Origin: Candidatus Halocynthiibacter alkanivorans
Lineage (GTDB): Bacteria; Pseudomonadota; Alphaproteobacteria; Rhodobacterales; Rhodobacteraceae
DNA: 64,000 nucleotides
Direction of reading: 5' to 3'
NCBI RefSeq assembly: GCF_003333265.1
Contig: NZ_QOLB01000141.1
Location: forward strand, 38,656-102,655
The notes beneath the pieces were generated by a model that was not told the origin of the DNA, searched no databases, and saw nothing but the letters and a program-made list of their open reading frames with translations. Positions 56,293 to 64,000 of this stretch are shown piece after piece. Position 1 is the first letter of the stretch. Each line of letters starts with the position of its first letter. A program made the position numbers and the translations under genes.

Positions 56293-57066
56293 TTACATCG
56301 CGGTCCAGCCGCCGTCGACGCTGATGGTGGTGCCGGTGATCTGTGTTGCGGCGTCTGAGGCCAGAAACGCTACCGTGCCACCGATCTGCGCCGTGGTGGC
56401 AAACTCCCTGGACGGCTGACGTGCCAGCATCACTTCGCGGATCACGGTGTCGCGGTCCATGTCATATTCGCGCATCGTATCCGGGATCTGCGCCTCCACC
56501 AGCGGCGTCAGCACATAACCCGGGCAGATCGCGTTCACGGTGATCGGCTCTTCTGCTGTCTCCAGCGCCACCGCTTTTGTCATGCCCACCACCCCGTGTT
56601 TGGCGGCAACATAGGCGGACTTATAAGGCGAGGCGGTCAACCCGTGTGCCGAGGCGATATTCACCACCCTTCCCCAGCCCCGCGCTCGCATGCCCGGCAG
56701 CGCAGCGGCCGTGGTGTGAAAGGCCGAATTCAGATTGATGGCGATGATGGCGTTCCACTTGTCGACCGGAAATTCGTCGATCGGCGCCACGTGCTGAATG
56801 CCAGCGTTGTTGACCAGAATATCGCAGACCCCGGCGGCCTCAATCAAGCCCCGGCAGGCGTCACCATCTGACATATCGGCCTGGATATAACGCGCGCTGA
56901 CCCCGTGTTCGCGGGCGATCTCAGCCGCCAGCGCATGATCGGCGTCGCTGTTGCTGAACGAGTTCAGCACCACATCCGCCCCGAGCCGCGCCAGCTCTTT
57001 TGCCACGCCCAGGCCAATGCCCGAATTGGAGCCGGTAATAACGGCGGTTTTCCCTGCAAGTGACAT
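56293..57066 (-). CDS. bdhA: 3-hydroxybutyrate dehydrogenase (short-chain dehydrogenase)
   Basis: 257-residue NAD-dependent enzyme interconverting 3-hydroxybutyrate and acetoacetate in polyhydroxybutyrate turnover. Cofactor motif TGSNSGIGLGVAKEL is at residues 11-25, NNAGIQHVAPIDEFP, and catalytic YKSAYVAAKHG. The family-specific C-terminus has LARQPSREFATTAQIGG. GGAGAATG-type ribosome binding site. Monocistronic. Confidence 0.92.
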   Translation of the reverse strand: MSLAGKTAVITGSNSGIGLGVAKELARLGADVVLNSFSNSDADHALAAEIAREHGVSARYIQADMSDGDACRGLIEAAGVCDILVNNAGIQHVAPIDEFPVDKWNAIIAINLNSAFHTTAAALPGMRARGWGRVVNIASAHGLTASPYKSAYVAAKHGVVGMTKAVALETAEEPITVNAICPGYVLTPLVEAQIPDTMREYDMDRDTVIREVMLARQPSREFATTAQIGGTVAFLASDAATQITGTTISVDGGWTAM

Positions 57067-57377
57067 CTCATTCTCCTATGTACAAATTCAGCTGCAGAAT
57101 ACGTGCTGCACCTGCAAAATGAAGAGGGAATGATGATTTTTTATCAACCTGCGGACCAGCGCCTTTGCACAGCCGGCGTGCGGCACAAAAAAAACGCCAG
57201 CACGAAGCTGGCGTTAAGTTATTGAGGCAGGTTTCATACAGGCAAGAAACCTATCGAGCAGTGACTCATTTATACGCCACAGGCTGCTCTGGGCCAAGCT
57301 AAAAGTTTGAAATTGCACCGAAGCCCGCATAGGCTCCGCGGGTAATGAAATAAGGTACCACAGGGATTGTTCACAAA
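57067..57377. other. 311-bp intergenic region with a minus-strand terminator and possible small RNA
   Basis: It holds the bdhA promoter side, a hairpin with a long T-run on the minus strand (57188-57214), and about 160 bases up to the next gene. The terminator has no annotated minus-strand gene to its right, so a small RNA read leftward is possible. Confidence 0.4.
57188..57214 (-). terminator. Rho-independent terminator on minus strand, orphan
   Basis: AACGCCAGC pairs with GCTGGCGTT around loop ACGAA. On the minus strand it is followed by a run of eight T (A-run 57187-57194). Confidence 0.8.
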
Positions 57378-59192
57378 ATGAGATCAGATTTATTCTCAAA
57401 ACTAAAGCATTCAGGGCTCGTATTATCGCTGATTCTGGCGTCGGGGGCGGCGCAGGCCGAATCAAGTCATGGCATAGCTATGTATGGTGACCCGGCACTG
57501 CCACAAGATTTTGTGTCACTCCCTTATGCCAACGCCGATGCGCCCAAAGGCGGCACCATCGCGCTTGGCGAAGGCGGCAGCTTTGACAGTCTGAACCCGT
57601 TTATTCTCAAAGGTTCGGTTCCCTGGCAGCTGCGTTTTCTTGGATATGAAAGTCTGATGGGGCGCAGCTGGGACGAACCTTTCACCCTTTACGGGCTGAT
57701 TGCCGAATCGATTGAGACCGGACCGAATCGGGAATGGGTTGAATTTACCCTGCGTCCCGAGGCCGCTTTTTCCGACGGCAGCCCGATCACTGTCGAAGAC
57801 GTGATCTGGTCCTATGAAACTTTGGGCACCCAGGGCCACCCGCGCTACCGCGGTCTCTGGAAGAAAATCGACAAAATTGAAGCCACCGGCGAACGCTCCG
57901 TGCGCATCACTTTCAATACACCGGACCGCGAACTGGTGCTGCTGGCCGGCATGCGTCCGATCCTGAAAAAGTCCCAGTGGGACGGCGTTGATTTTGAGGA
58001 TTCCGGGCTGGACCTTATTCCCATCGGTTCCTCACCCTATGTGATTGACGATTACGAGGCCGGCCGCTTCCTGTCCCTAAAACGCAACCCGGACTATTGG
58101 GGCAAGGACGTGCCCTACATGCAGGGCCTGGCCAATCTCGACGAGATCCGGCTTGAGTTTTTTGCCGACAGTTCGGTGATTATCGAAGCCTTCAAAGGCG
58201 GCATTCTCAACAGCCAGCGCGAATTCAACGTCGCCACCTGGGACGCACAATACGACTTCCCGGCGGTGCAAAACGGCGACGTGGTGAAATCAATCCTGCC
58301 CCATCAGCGCCCCTCGGGAATGACCGGCCTGGTTATGAACAGCCGCACCACGGCCTTTTCCGACTGGCGTGTGCGTGACGCGATGCTGAACGTGTTTAAT
58401 TTCGAAGCGATCAACGATTCCAAAACCGGTGGCCAGCAGCCGCGCATCAGCTCCTATTTCTCCAATTCGGTGCTGGCGATGGAAGAAGGCCCCGCCACCG
58501 GCAAGGTCGCCGAATTCCTCGCACCCTATACTGGTGAGCTGCTGCCCGGCGCGCTGGACGGCTACAGCCTGCCGGTGTCAGACGGCACCGCGCGCAACCG
58601 CAAAAACATCCGCCGCGCCCTGGCGCAGTTTGAATCCGCCGGCTGGACCGTCCAGGACGGGATGATGAAAAACGCCGCCGGCGCCCCTTTCTCCTTTGAA
58701 GTACTGCTGAAGCAGGGCGCCAAGGAAAACCAGTCGATCATGGACAGCTATGTCAGCATGCTGGAACGTGTCGGCATCACCCCGACCGTCACCGTGGTGG
58801 ACACTGCCCAGTATAAAGAGCGCAGCAATGCCTATGATTTCGACATGGCCTACTACCGCCGTGGCCTCTCACTCAGCCCGGGCAACGAACAATATCTCTA
58901 TTGGGGCTCCGAGGGTGTGATCAAACCGGGATCGCGCAACATGATGGGCATGGATTCGCCGGCCGCCGAAGCGATGATCGACAAGCTGGTCAACTCCACC
59001 GATCAGAGCGATTTTGTCGCCGCCACCCGGGCGCTGGACCGGATCCTGACCACCGGGCGTTACGTCATCCCCTTTTATCAGTGGAATATTTCCCGTATTG
59101 CTCATGTGAAAGAACTGAAATATCCCGAGCGTCTGCCGATGTACGGGGACTGGATCGGGTTTCAGCCCGACACCTGGTGGTGGGAGGAATAA
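57378..59192 (+). CDS. Extracellular solute-binding protein, family 5 (YejA-like)
   Basis: 604-residue periplasmic binding protein for peptides or related molecules. Signal peptide (SGLVLSLILASGAAQA), then HGIAMYGDPALPQDF, the family-5 start PYANADAPKGGTIALGE, LRPEAAFSDGSPITVEDVIWS and the C-terminal YPERLPMYGDWIGFQPDTWWWEE, which resembles YejA of the microcin C/peptide importer YejABEF. No permease or ATPase genes are adjacent: an entericidin gene follows directly. It is therefore an orphan binding protein that may share a transporter encoded elsewhere. Confidence 0.9.
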   Translation: MRSDLFSKLKHSGLVLSLILASGAAQAESSHGIAMYGDPALPQDFVSLPYANADAPKGGTIALGEGGSFDSLNPFILKGSVPWQLRFLGYESLMGRSWDEPFTLYGLIAESIETGPNREWVEFTLRPEAAFSDGSPITVEDVIWSYETLGTQGHPRYRGLWKKIDKIEATGERSVRITFNTPDRELVLLAGMRPILKKSQWDGVDFEDSGLDLIPIGSSPYVIDDYEAGRFLSLKRNPDYWGKDVPYMQGLANLDEIRLEFFADSSVIIEAFKGGILNSQREFNVATWDAQYDFPAVQNGDVVKSILPHQRPSGMTGLVMNSRTTAFSDWRVRDAMLNVFNFEAINDSKTGGQQPRISSYFSNSVLAMEEGPATGKVAEFLAPYTGELLPGALDGYSLPVSDGTARNRKNIRRALAQFESAGWTVQDGMMKNAAGAPFSFEVLLKQGAKENQSIMDSYVSMLERVGITPTVTVVDTAQYKERSNAYDFDMAYYRRGLSLSPGNEQYLYWGSEGVIKPGSRNMMGMDSPAAEAMIDKLVNSTDQSDFVAATRALDRILTTGRYVIPFYQWNISRIAHVKELKYPERLPMYGDWIGFQPDTWWWEE

Positions 59193-59193
59193 T

Positions 59194-59304
59194 ATGCGCA
59201 CCTTTTTGATGATAGCCGTTCTGACCTTGTCCGGATGTGCCACGGTGGCCGGTGTCGGCGAAGACATCTCGACCGGCGCCCGCGAAGTTCAGGGCTGGTT
59301 CTGA
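59194..59304 (+). CDS. Entericidin A/B family lipoprotein
   Basis: 36-residue gene. ATG 59194 overlaps no other gene and is preceded by GGAGGAATAAT at the end of the binding-protein gene. Signal peptide RTFLMIAVLTLSG with lipobox LSGC and lipidated Cys15, then ATVAGVGEDISTGAREVQ, the family hallmark. Entericidins are outer-membrane lipoproteins linked to stationary-phase survival and toxin-antidote behaviour in enterobacteria; the role in Rhodobacterales is unclear. It starts one base after the upstream stop, so the two are likely cotranscribed. Confidence 0.85.
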   Translation: MRTFLMIAVLTLSGCATVAGVGEDISTGAREVQGWF

Positions 59305-59377
59305 AACCGGGTATGAATATTGGCAAATACGACGATTTGTCACCTGAACGTCACATGACTCCGGTAGCGCCGGGGTC

Positions 59378-59854
59378 ATGAATATTCTCGTACTCTGTAC
59401 CGGCAATTCGGCGCGCTCGATCCTGCTGGAATCCATCTTTAACCACAGCTCTGGCGGCGCGATCCAGGCCTGGTCTGCGGGTTCAAAACCTGCGGGTCAG
59501 GTGCATCCACATTCGCTGGCGCTTCTGGTGGCGCGGGGGCATGACACCAGTGATCTGCGTTCAAAATCCTGGGATGAATTTGCCGTGCCAGACGCGCCGG
59601 TGATGGATCTGGTGATCACCGTTTGTGGCTCCGCTGCCAGCGAGATCTGTCCGTTCTGGCCTGGTGCACCGCTGCGTGCCCACTGGGGCGTAGATGACCC
59701 CGCCGCCGCCGCAGGCGCTGATCAGCAGTCGGCCTTTCAAACCGCCTTTGACATCCTGAACCGCCGTGCCCGGGCCTTGTTGGCGCTGGATACGGACCGG
59801 CTCAGCCCGGCAGCGCTGCAACAAAACCTCGATATGATCGGAGAGCTGCCTTGA
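59378..59854 (+). CDS. arsC: Arsenate reductase (low-molecular-weight phosphatase family)
   Basis: 158-residue thioredoxin- or glutaredoxin-type arsenate reductase. N-terminal P-loop CTGNSARS at residues 7-14 with the nucleophile Cys7. It also has KSWDEFA and DLVITVCGSAASE with the resolving Cys, and HWGVDDPAAA. The length is normal. It overlaps the aquaporin gene by 4 bases, and this arsC-aqpS coupling is what identifies the pathway. No arsR is adjacent. CGGGGTC precedes the ATG. Confidence 0.88.
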   Translation: MNILVLCTGNSARSILLESIFNHSSGGAIQAWSAGSKPAGQVHPHSLALLVARGHDTSDLRSKSWDEFAVPDAPVMDLVITVCGSAASEICPFWPGAPLRAHWGVDDPAAAAGADQQSAFQTAFDILNRRARALLALDTDRLSPAALQQNLDMIGELP

Positions 59855-60525
59855 GCATTGCCCCTCAGCCCACCGCCAACCGCCTGCTGGCCGAATTTCT
59901 TGGCACCGCGTTCCTGCTGATTGGCGTGGTCGGCTCCGGCATCATGGCGCAGGAGCTGTCGGGCGGCAACACCGGCCTGGCGCTGCTGGCAAATGCCATC
60001 GCCACCGGCTGTATTCTCTATGTGCTGATCACCATTCTGGGCCCGGTGTCCGGCGCTCATTTCAACCCGGTGGTGACCATGGTGTTCACCCTGCGTGGCG
60101 AACATGCGCCCGGCCTCGCCCTGCCCTATGTGGCGGTGCAGCTGCTGGGCGGCGTGCTCGGGGTCTGGGCGACACACGCTATGTTTGATCTCGACATCCT
60201 GCAGTTTTCCACCACCAGCCGCAGCGGCACGGGGCAATGGTGGTCCGAAGTGATCGCCACCTTCGGCCTGGTGCTGGTGATCTTTGGCGGGCTGCGCCAC
60301 CGGCCCGACGCGGTGCCACCGCTGGTCGGGCTTTATATCACCGGCGCCTACTGGTTCACCTCTTCCACCAGCTTTGCCAACCCGGCGGTGACGGTGGCGC
60401 GCGCCCTGTCCGACACATTCGCCGGCATCCACCCGTCAGATGTTTTGATGTTCATCCTGATGCAAATCATCGGCGCACTGATCGCGACCGTGGTCACCGC
60501 GCGGCTGTTTGCCCGCGCGCCCTGA
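59851..60525 (+). CDS. aqpS: MIP family channel (AqpS-type, probable arsenite efflux)
   Basis: 224-residue major intrinsic protein with six membrane segments. The two pore half-helix motifs are HFNPVV (NPV in place of NPA) and FANPAV. AqpS proteins in rhizobial ars operons let arsenite leave the cell after ArsC reduces arsenate. The overlap with arsC supports that reading over a water or glycerol channel (inference). Ends 93 bases before the convergent regulator. Confidence 0.85.
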   Translation: MSIAPQPTANRLLAEFLGTAFLLIGVVGSGIMAQELSGGNTGLALLANAIATGCILYVLITILGPVSGAHFNPVVTMVFTLRGEHAPGLALPYVAVQLLGGVLGVWATHAMFDLDILQFSTTSRSGTGQWWSEVIATFGLVLVIFGGLRHRPDAVPPLVGLYITGAYWFTSSTSFANPAVTVARALSDTFAGIHPSDVLMFILMQIIGALIATVVTARLFARAP

Positions 60526-60618
60526 GGCGGCACCGGGAAACCCAAAGCTCAACAGCACGACGACGCTCAGTTCCGCCTGTCGGGTCAACCCGCCCGCTCC
60601 GTCGCGGTGGGCCTCCGG

Positions 60619-61245
60619 TCAGCCCAGTGACGTCACCCAGAGGATCATCGCATCATCCTGGCTGGTGGAAATCACGTTATGCCCCATTGAGGCGTCATAA
60701 TAGGCGCTGTCACCACGCCGCATCGTCACCGGCTCATAAAATTCGGTGATCAGCCGGATCTCCCCGGTCAGCACATACAGAAATTCTTCACCGTCATGAC
60801 GCACCCAGCCGTCAAACTCTTCAAAGCTGCGGGCCCTGATCCGCGCCCGGTAGGGCAGCATCTGTTTGCGTGTCAGCGCGCCGGCAAGGATCTCATGTTC
60901 ATAAGTGGTGGTGGCATGGGCCGCCCCCGCGCCGGATTCTGTCACCGCCATGCGACCGCCCACCTGTGCGGCGCGCGGCGGGGTGAACAGTTGCGGCACC
61001 GAAATCTCCAGACCCAAGGCCAGCTTTTTCAGCGCGTCATAGGTCGGCGACATCTGACCGTTTTCGATCTTGGACAGGGTGGATCGCGCCAGACCGGCTT
61101 GTTTGGCTGCCTGTTCCAGCGTCCATTTATGCGCCTTGCGCAGATCCCGCACCCGCGCGCCAAGGTCAAGCGGCCGTGCCGGCTCAACCGCGCTTTCGTT
61201 TTCCCGTGCCAGGTGGATCAGGCTGGTGTCTTTTGCTTTGTTCAT
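60619..61245 (-). CDS. XRE family regulator with C-terminal cupin
   Basis: 208-residue regulator: lambda-repressor-like helix-turn-helix at about 27-80 (LGARVRDLRKAHKWTLEQAA, LARSTLSKIENGQMSPTYDAL) followed by a cupin domain at about 110-208 (EEFLYVLTGEIRLIT, YDASMGHNVIS). Homologues such as PuuR control amine or amino acid metabolism. No adjacent target operon is obvious: divergent is a DsbA-like gene, 128 bases away. Confidence 0.88.
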   Translation of the reverse strand: MNKAKDTSLIHLARENESAVEPARPLDLGARVRDLRKAHKWTLEQAAKQAGLARSTLSKIENGQMSPTYDALKKLALGLEISVPQLFTPPRAAQVGGRMAVTESGAGAAHATTTYEHEILAGALTRKQMLPYRARIRARSFEEFDGWVRHDGEEFLYVLTGEIRLITEFYEPVTMRRGDSAYYDASMGHNVISTSQDDAMILWVTSLG

Positions 61246-61373
61246 GCGTCCTCATAATCTGCAACCGCCCGGGGTGCAACAGCGACACTTCAGGCCCCAT
61301 TGCCGACCCCGTCCATGCTCACAATAACGTCAGTGGCTTGCACTAACCACCAAAGCGCGTTTAAAACATCCGC

Positions 61374-62021
61374 ATGGTAAAACTTGACATCATTTCTGAC
61401 CCGATCTGCCCCTGGTGTTTCATCGGCAAAGCGCGGCTTGACCGTGCGCTGGAAGCCCATCCCGACCATCCGTTTCAAATCGAATGGCACCCGTTTCAGC
61501 TCAACCCGGATATGCCGGCGGAAGGCATGGGCCGGCGGGATTATCTGGAACATAAATTTGGCGGCCGTGACGGTGCGCTGAAAGCCTATGCGCCAGTGCT
61601 TGAAGCGGCAGAAGACGCCGGGCTCAAAATCGATTTTTCTGCGATCGAGCGCACGCCCAACACGCTGAACGCGCACCGGCTGATCCACTGGGCCGGACTT
61701 GAAAGCCGCCAGACCCCGGTGGTTGCAGCGCTGTTCAAAGCCTATTTTGTTGAAGGCCGCGACATCGGCGACATCGACGTATTGTGCGCGATCGCTGCCC
61801 GCTTTGAAATGGACGAAGCCGCCACCCGGCTGATGCTGCAGGGCAACGCTGACGCCGAGCTGATCCGCCAGCGCGACGCCCATGCCCGTGAACGCGGTAT
61901 CAGCGGTGTGCCTATGTTCATCGTCGACAACCAGCACGCTGTCTCCGGCGCCCAACCGGCCGAGCTCTGGACCCGGGTGATTGCCGATATCACCGCCAAA
62001 GAAGACGCGGCGGAAAGCTGA
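61374..62021 (+). CDS. DsbA family oxidoreductase (FrnE-like)
   Basis: 215-residue thioredoxin-fold protein without signal peptide, so cytoplasmic. N-terminal active site CPWC at residues 12-15 in SDPICPWCFIGKARLD, cis-Pro motif GISGVPMFIVD near 178-188. FrnE-type proteins act in disulfide exchange or as 2-hydroxychromene-2-carboxylate-isomerase relatives. Followed by a terminator. Confidence 0.88.
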   Translation: MVKLDIISDPICPWCFIGKARLDRALEAHPDHPFQIEWHPFQLNPDMPAEGMGRRDYLEHKFGGRDGALKAYAPVLEAAEDAGLKIDFSAIERTPNTLNAHRLIHWAGLESRQTPVVAALFKAYFVEGRDIGDIDVLCAIAARFEMDEAATRLMLQGNADAELIRQRDAHARERGISGVPMFIVDNQHAVSGAQPAELWTRVIADITAKEDAAES

Positions 62022-62095
62022 TCCCGGCAGCGCCAGGCTAAGCCCGCATTCACCACCTGATCCGGGGGCTGAGGACGTTCACAACCCCGCGACAC

Positions 62096-62127
62096 AGACC
62101 AGTGCCCCCGGGTGCTGGTCTTTTGTT
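62096..62127 (+). terminator. Rho-independent terminator after DsbA-like gene
   Basis: AGACCAG (62096-62102) pairs with CTGGTCT (62115-62121), then TTTGTT. Confidence 0.7.
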
Positions 62128-62254
62128 ATGACGTCCCGGCACAGGGCTGGCCATTTCAGATCCCAGCGCCTAGGGTCGGGCCACCGCCCCGGTGTCAGAC
62201 GATCATTCTGGCCCGCTCCGGTCTCTCCATACCCCGATCTGTAAAGAGGTTCCC

Positions 62255-63478
62255 ATGTCTGTGCGCCGTCTGTCGCAAATTGAATTCATTGCCCTGCTGG
62301 CGATGCTCTATGCCGTTATCGCGTTCTCCATTGATGCGATGCTGCCCTCCCTGCCTGCCATTGCCGCCGAACTTAGCCCGGATGATCTCAACCGGGCGCA
62401 GCTGGTGCTGACCTCCTTTGTGATGGGCATGGGGCTGGGCACCTTTGTCACCGGGCCACTGTCAGACGCCTTTGGCCGCAAGACCATTATCACCGCCGGT
62501 ATGGCACTCTATATCCTCGGCGCGGTGATGGCGCTGCTGTCCAATTCGCTGGAACTGCTGCTGGTGGCCCGCGTGTTGCAGGGATTTGGCGCCGCGGGAC
62601 CGCGTATCGTCGGTGTGGCGCTGATCCGGGATCTGTATCAGGGCCGGCAGATGGCGCGTATCACCTCCTTTGTTTTCATGGTGTTTATGATCGTTCCGGC
62701 CATCGCTCCGGCGCTTGGCGCGGTGATCGCCGCTGGCTTTGGCTGGCGTGCGGTGTTTGTGGCTTTTGTGATCTTTGCGCTGATCGGCGCCACCTGGCTC
62801 AACCTGCGTCAAAGCGAAACCCTGCCGCGCGCTGACCGTCGCCCTTTCCGGATCTCGACGCTCTGGAACGGCTGCAAAGAGGTGTTGTCCAACAAAATGG
62901 TGCTCATTTATATCGCCGCCATGACGCTTGGTTATGCGGTGTTGTTCGGCACGCTCAGCTCGGTACAGCAGATCTATACGGACACCTATGGCGAGGGCGA
63001 CAACTTCCCGCTCTGGTTTGCCCTCACCGCAGTGCTCGCCGCCTCAGGCACTTTCATCAACGCCAGCCTGGTGGTTCGGGTGGGCATGCGCAAACTGGCG
63101 CTCTGGGCCTTTTCCGCTCAGGCGCTCAGCTCCGGAGTTATCCTGTTGGTCGCGCTGTCCAGCGACACTCTGCCGTTCTGGTACTGGTTCGCTTTTGTCA
63201 CCACAGTGTTCTTTTTCACCAGCCTGACCTTTGGCAATCTCAACGCGCTGGCGCTGCAGTATCTCGGCCATATTGCTGGCCTCGCGGCTTCAGTTATCGG
63301 TGGTATCTCCACCGTGCTGGCGGTGCTGATCGCAGCACCAATCGGGCTGGCGTTTGACGGCACTGCCGTGCCGCTTCTCTCCGCGGCGCTGATTTGCGCC
63401 AGCGGCGCCGCTGCGCTGATGAAAACAACGGTGGAACATGAACCTGACGCGCCGAAAGACCCGGCCGCCGCCGAGTGA
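62255..63478 (+). CDS. Bcr/CflA family drug resistance MFS transporter
   Basis: 407 residues from ATG 62255, preceded by AAGAGG; the frame opens at 62192. Twelve-helix major facilitator: IEFIALLAMLYAVIAFSIDAMLPSLPAI in helix 1, motif A GPLSDAFGRKTIITAG, RVLQGFGAAGPRIVGVALIRDLYQG and GFGWRAVF. These features match Bcr/CflA drug-proton antiporters exporting chloramphenicol- or bicyclomycin-like compounds; the true substrate is unknown. Confidence 0.9.
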   Translation: MSVRRLSQIEFIALLAMLYAVIAFSIDAMLPSLPAIAAELSPDDLNRAQLVLTSFVMGMGLGTFVTGPLSDAFGRKTIITAGMALYILGAVMALLSNSLELLLVARVLQGFGAAGPRIVGVALIRDLYQGRQMARITSFVFMVFMIVPAIAPALGAVIAAGFGWRAVFVAFVIFALIGATWLNLRQSETLPRADRRPFRISTLWNGCKEVLSNKMVLIYIAAMTLGYAVLFGTLSSVQQIYTDTYGEGDNFPLWFALTAVLAASGTFINASLVVRVGMRKLALWAFSAQALSSGVILLVALSSDTLPFWYWFAFVTTVFFFTSLTFGNLNALALQYLGHIAGLAASVIGGISTVLAVLIAAPIGLAFDGTAVPLLSAALICASGAAALMKTTVEHEPDAPKDPAAAE

Positions 63479-63499
63479 TGCGAACTGGCTGAAATCTGA

Positions 63500-63534
63500 A
63501 AACGCGCTGCATATCTCTGCGGCGCGTTTTTTTG
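63500..63534 (+). terminator. Rho-independent terminator after MFS gene
   Basis: ACGCGC-T-GCA faces TGC-G-GCGCGT around a six-base loop, followed by a T-run of seven. Confidence 0.85.
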
Positions 63535-63645
63535 TCTGGAGATATTTCAAACGGCGTGGCGCTATATTGGCGACAAAGCGAGACATAAAATTCTTTTGGT
63601 CCGGCACCGCCGGGCCGCGCCTGACCTTCCCCCCGGGAAGGCGCT

Positions 63646-63693
63646 TCACGCCTCCCCAAGCTCAGGCGCTGCCCTGATTGCAGATGTTCGCCC
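63646..63693 (+). repeat. Diverged direct repeat, copy 1
   Basis: About 48 bases, roughly 81% identical by hand count to 63810-63857. In one frame both copies read HA-x-PSSGAALIAD-x-RP. Confidence 0.6.
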
Positions 63694-63809
63694 TGGGGTA
63701 AAAAATATCGTCTCCCGATCCGGCGGCAATCCAGCCCGACACCGCGCGTGAAGATGCCCGTCTGTTTTGCCATCGTGGCTTTCGCTGTCGTGTTTCCAGT
63801 CCCGCCGCG

Positions 63810-63857
63810 TCACGCCATCCCAAGTTCAGGCGCGGCCTTGATTGCAGACGCCCGTCC
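63810..63857 (+). repeat. Diverged direct repeat, copy 2
   Basis: Partner of 63646-63693, 164 bases downstream and close to the insertion-sequence end. The 63479-63907 stretch otherwise holds a terminator and no convincing intact gene. Confidence 0.6.
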
Positions 63858-63868
63858 CGTGATCAATC

Positions 63869-64000
63869 TGGACTTGCCGCGCAAAAGTTCCGGTCTCTCA
63901 TCTCATGTTAGGCGGCCTTTCGTTCGAAGGCCAAGGGGCTTTTTCCACCAAGCGATGAATGCCGCCGTCGAGGGTTATAGAACCCATTGATGTACCGGAA
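63869..64000 (-). mobile_element. IS3-family insertion sequence, 3' end only
   Basis: Contains the C-terminus of the transposase. A possible terminal inverted repeat starts at 63869 with TGGACTTGCCGCGCAAAAG, but the other end lies outside the window so it cannot be confirmed. Confidence 0.7.
63908..64000 (-). CDS. IS3-family transposase, C-terminal 30 residues (5' end outside window)
   Basis: Reading leftward from 64000 gives FRYINGFYNPRRRHSSLGG then KSPLAFERKAA and a stop at 63908-63910. The YNPRRRHSSLGGKSP segment is characteristic of the extreme C-terminus of the IS3-family DDE integrase (OrfB), following the catalytic Glu region. Whether the element is complete cannot be seen. Confidence 0.88.
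   Translation of the reverse strand, partial: FRYINGFYNPRRRHSSLGGKSPLAFERKAA

Noticed and set aside
1..64000. CRISPR arrays, prophage blocks, rRNA operons or clear tRNA genes
   Set aside because: No regularly spaced repeats, phage structural genes or rRNA/tRNA sequences were recognised by eye on either strand; a covariance scan would be needed to exclude a tRNA fully.

Overview
The window is chromosomal DNA from an alphaproteobacterium, most likely a marine member of the Rhodobacterales (Roseobacter-type). The grounds are high GC content, the nifR3/dus-ntrB-ntrC-ntrY-ntrX-trkA-trkH-hfq-hflX gene order known from Rhodobacter relatives, an NtrC without the sigma-54 contact motif, a fused IspDF, a class II DAHP synthase and a Zur-ZnuCB module. 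No rRNA, recognisable tRNA, CRISPR array or prophage was seen.

Layout. 1-3417 (minus): partial ammonium transporter, CinA/PncC-type amidohydrolase, PgpA and IspDF. 3592-15553 (plus): dusB, ntrB, ntrC, ntrY, ntrX, trkA, trkH, hfq and hflX, a nitrogen-sensing, potassium-uptake and RNA-chaperone block ending in a bidirectional terminator. 15617-19062: penicillin-acylase-type hydrolase and a hydroxyisobutyrate-dehydrogenase-family enzyme. 19100-20590: a small accessory islet with a nucleotidyltransferase-fold protein between two related 57-bp hairpin repeats and an AT-rich transglutaminase-like gene. 20648-25788 (minus): a branched-chain amino acid type ABC transporter whose livH is frameshifted in this sequence. 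26048-32807: PQQ-type sugar dehydrogenase, GlxA-type regulator, DAHP synthase, PAS protein, YicC and guanylate kinase.

32965-41320 is the most notable region: a LysR regulator divergent from an operon encoding glutaryl-CoA dehydrogenase, a single-chain E1 alpha-beta 2-oxoacid dehydrogenase, a FabD-like acyltransferase, an antiquitin-type (ALDH7) semialdehyde dehydrogenase and an FAD amine/imino-acid oxidase. Together they read as a lysine/pipecolate to 2-oxoadipate to glutaryl-CoA to crotonyl-CoA pathway, with an unusual E1 plus acyltransferase pair and no E2 or E3 nearby.

41362-47104: an inositol-phosphatase-family protein and two metal modules: a MerR regulator divergent from a CDF exporter with a textbook 19-bp-spacer operator, and znuA divergent from zur-znuC-znuB. 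47302-49013: rpsB-tsf. 49081-49883 lacks a convincing gene but is rich in complementary segments and may encode a structured RNA. The rest holds a LuxR-type regulator, a cupin, pseudouridine kinase and glycosidase, a TorF-like outer-membrane protein, a DUF502 protein, 3-hydroxybutyrate dehydrogenase, an orphan YejA-like binding protein followed by a tiny entericidin, an arsC-aqpS pair, a XRE-cupin regulator, a DsbA/FrnE-like protein and a Bcr/CflA exporter. The window ends inside an IS3-family transposase.
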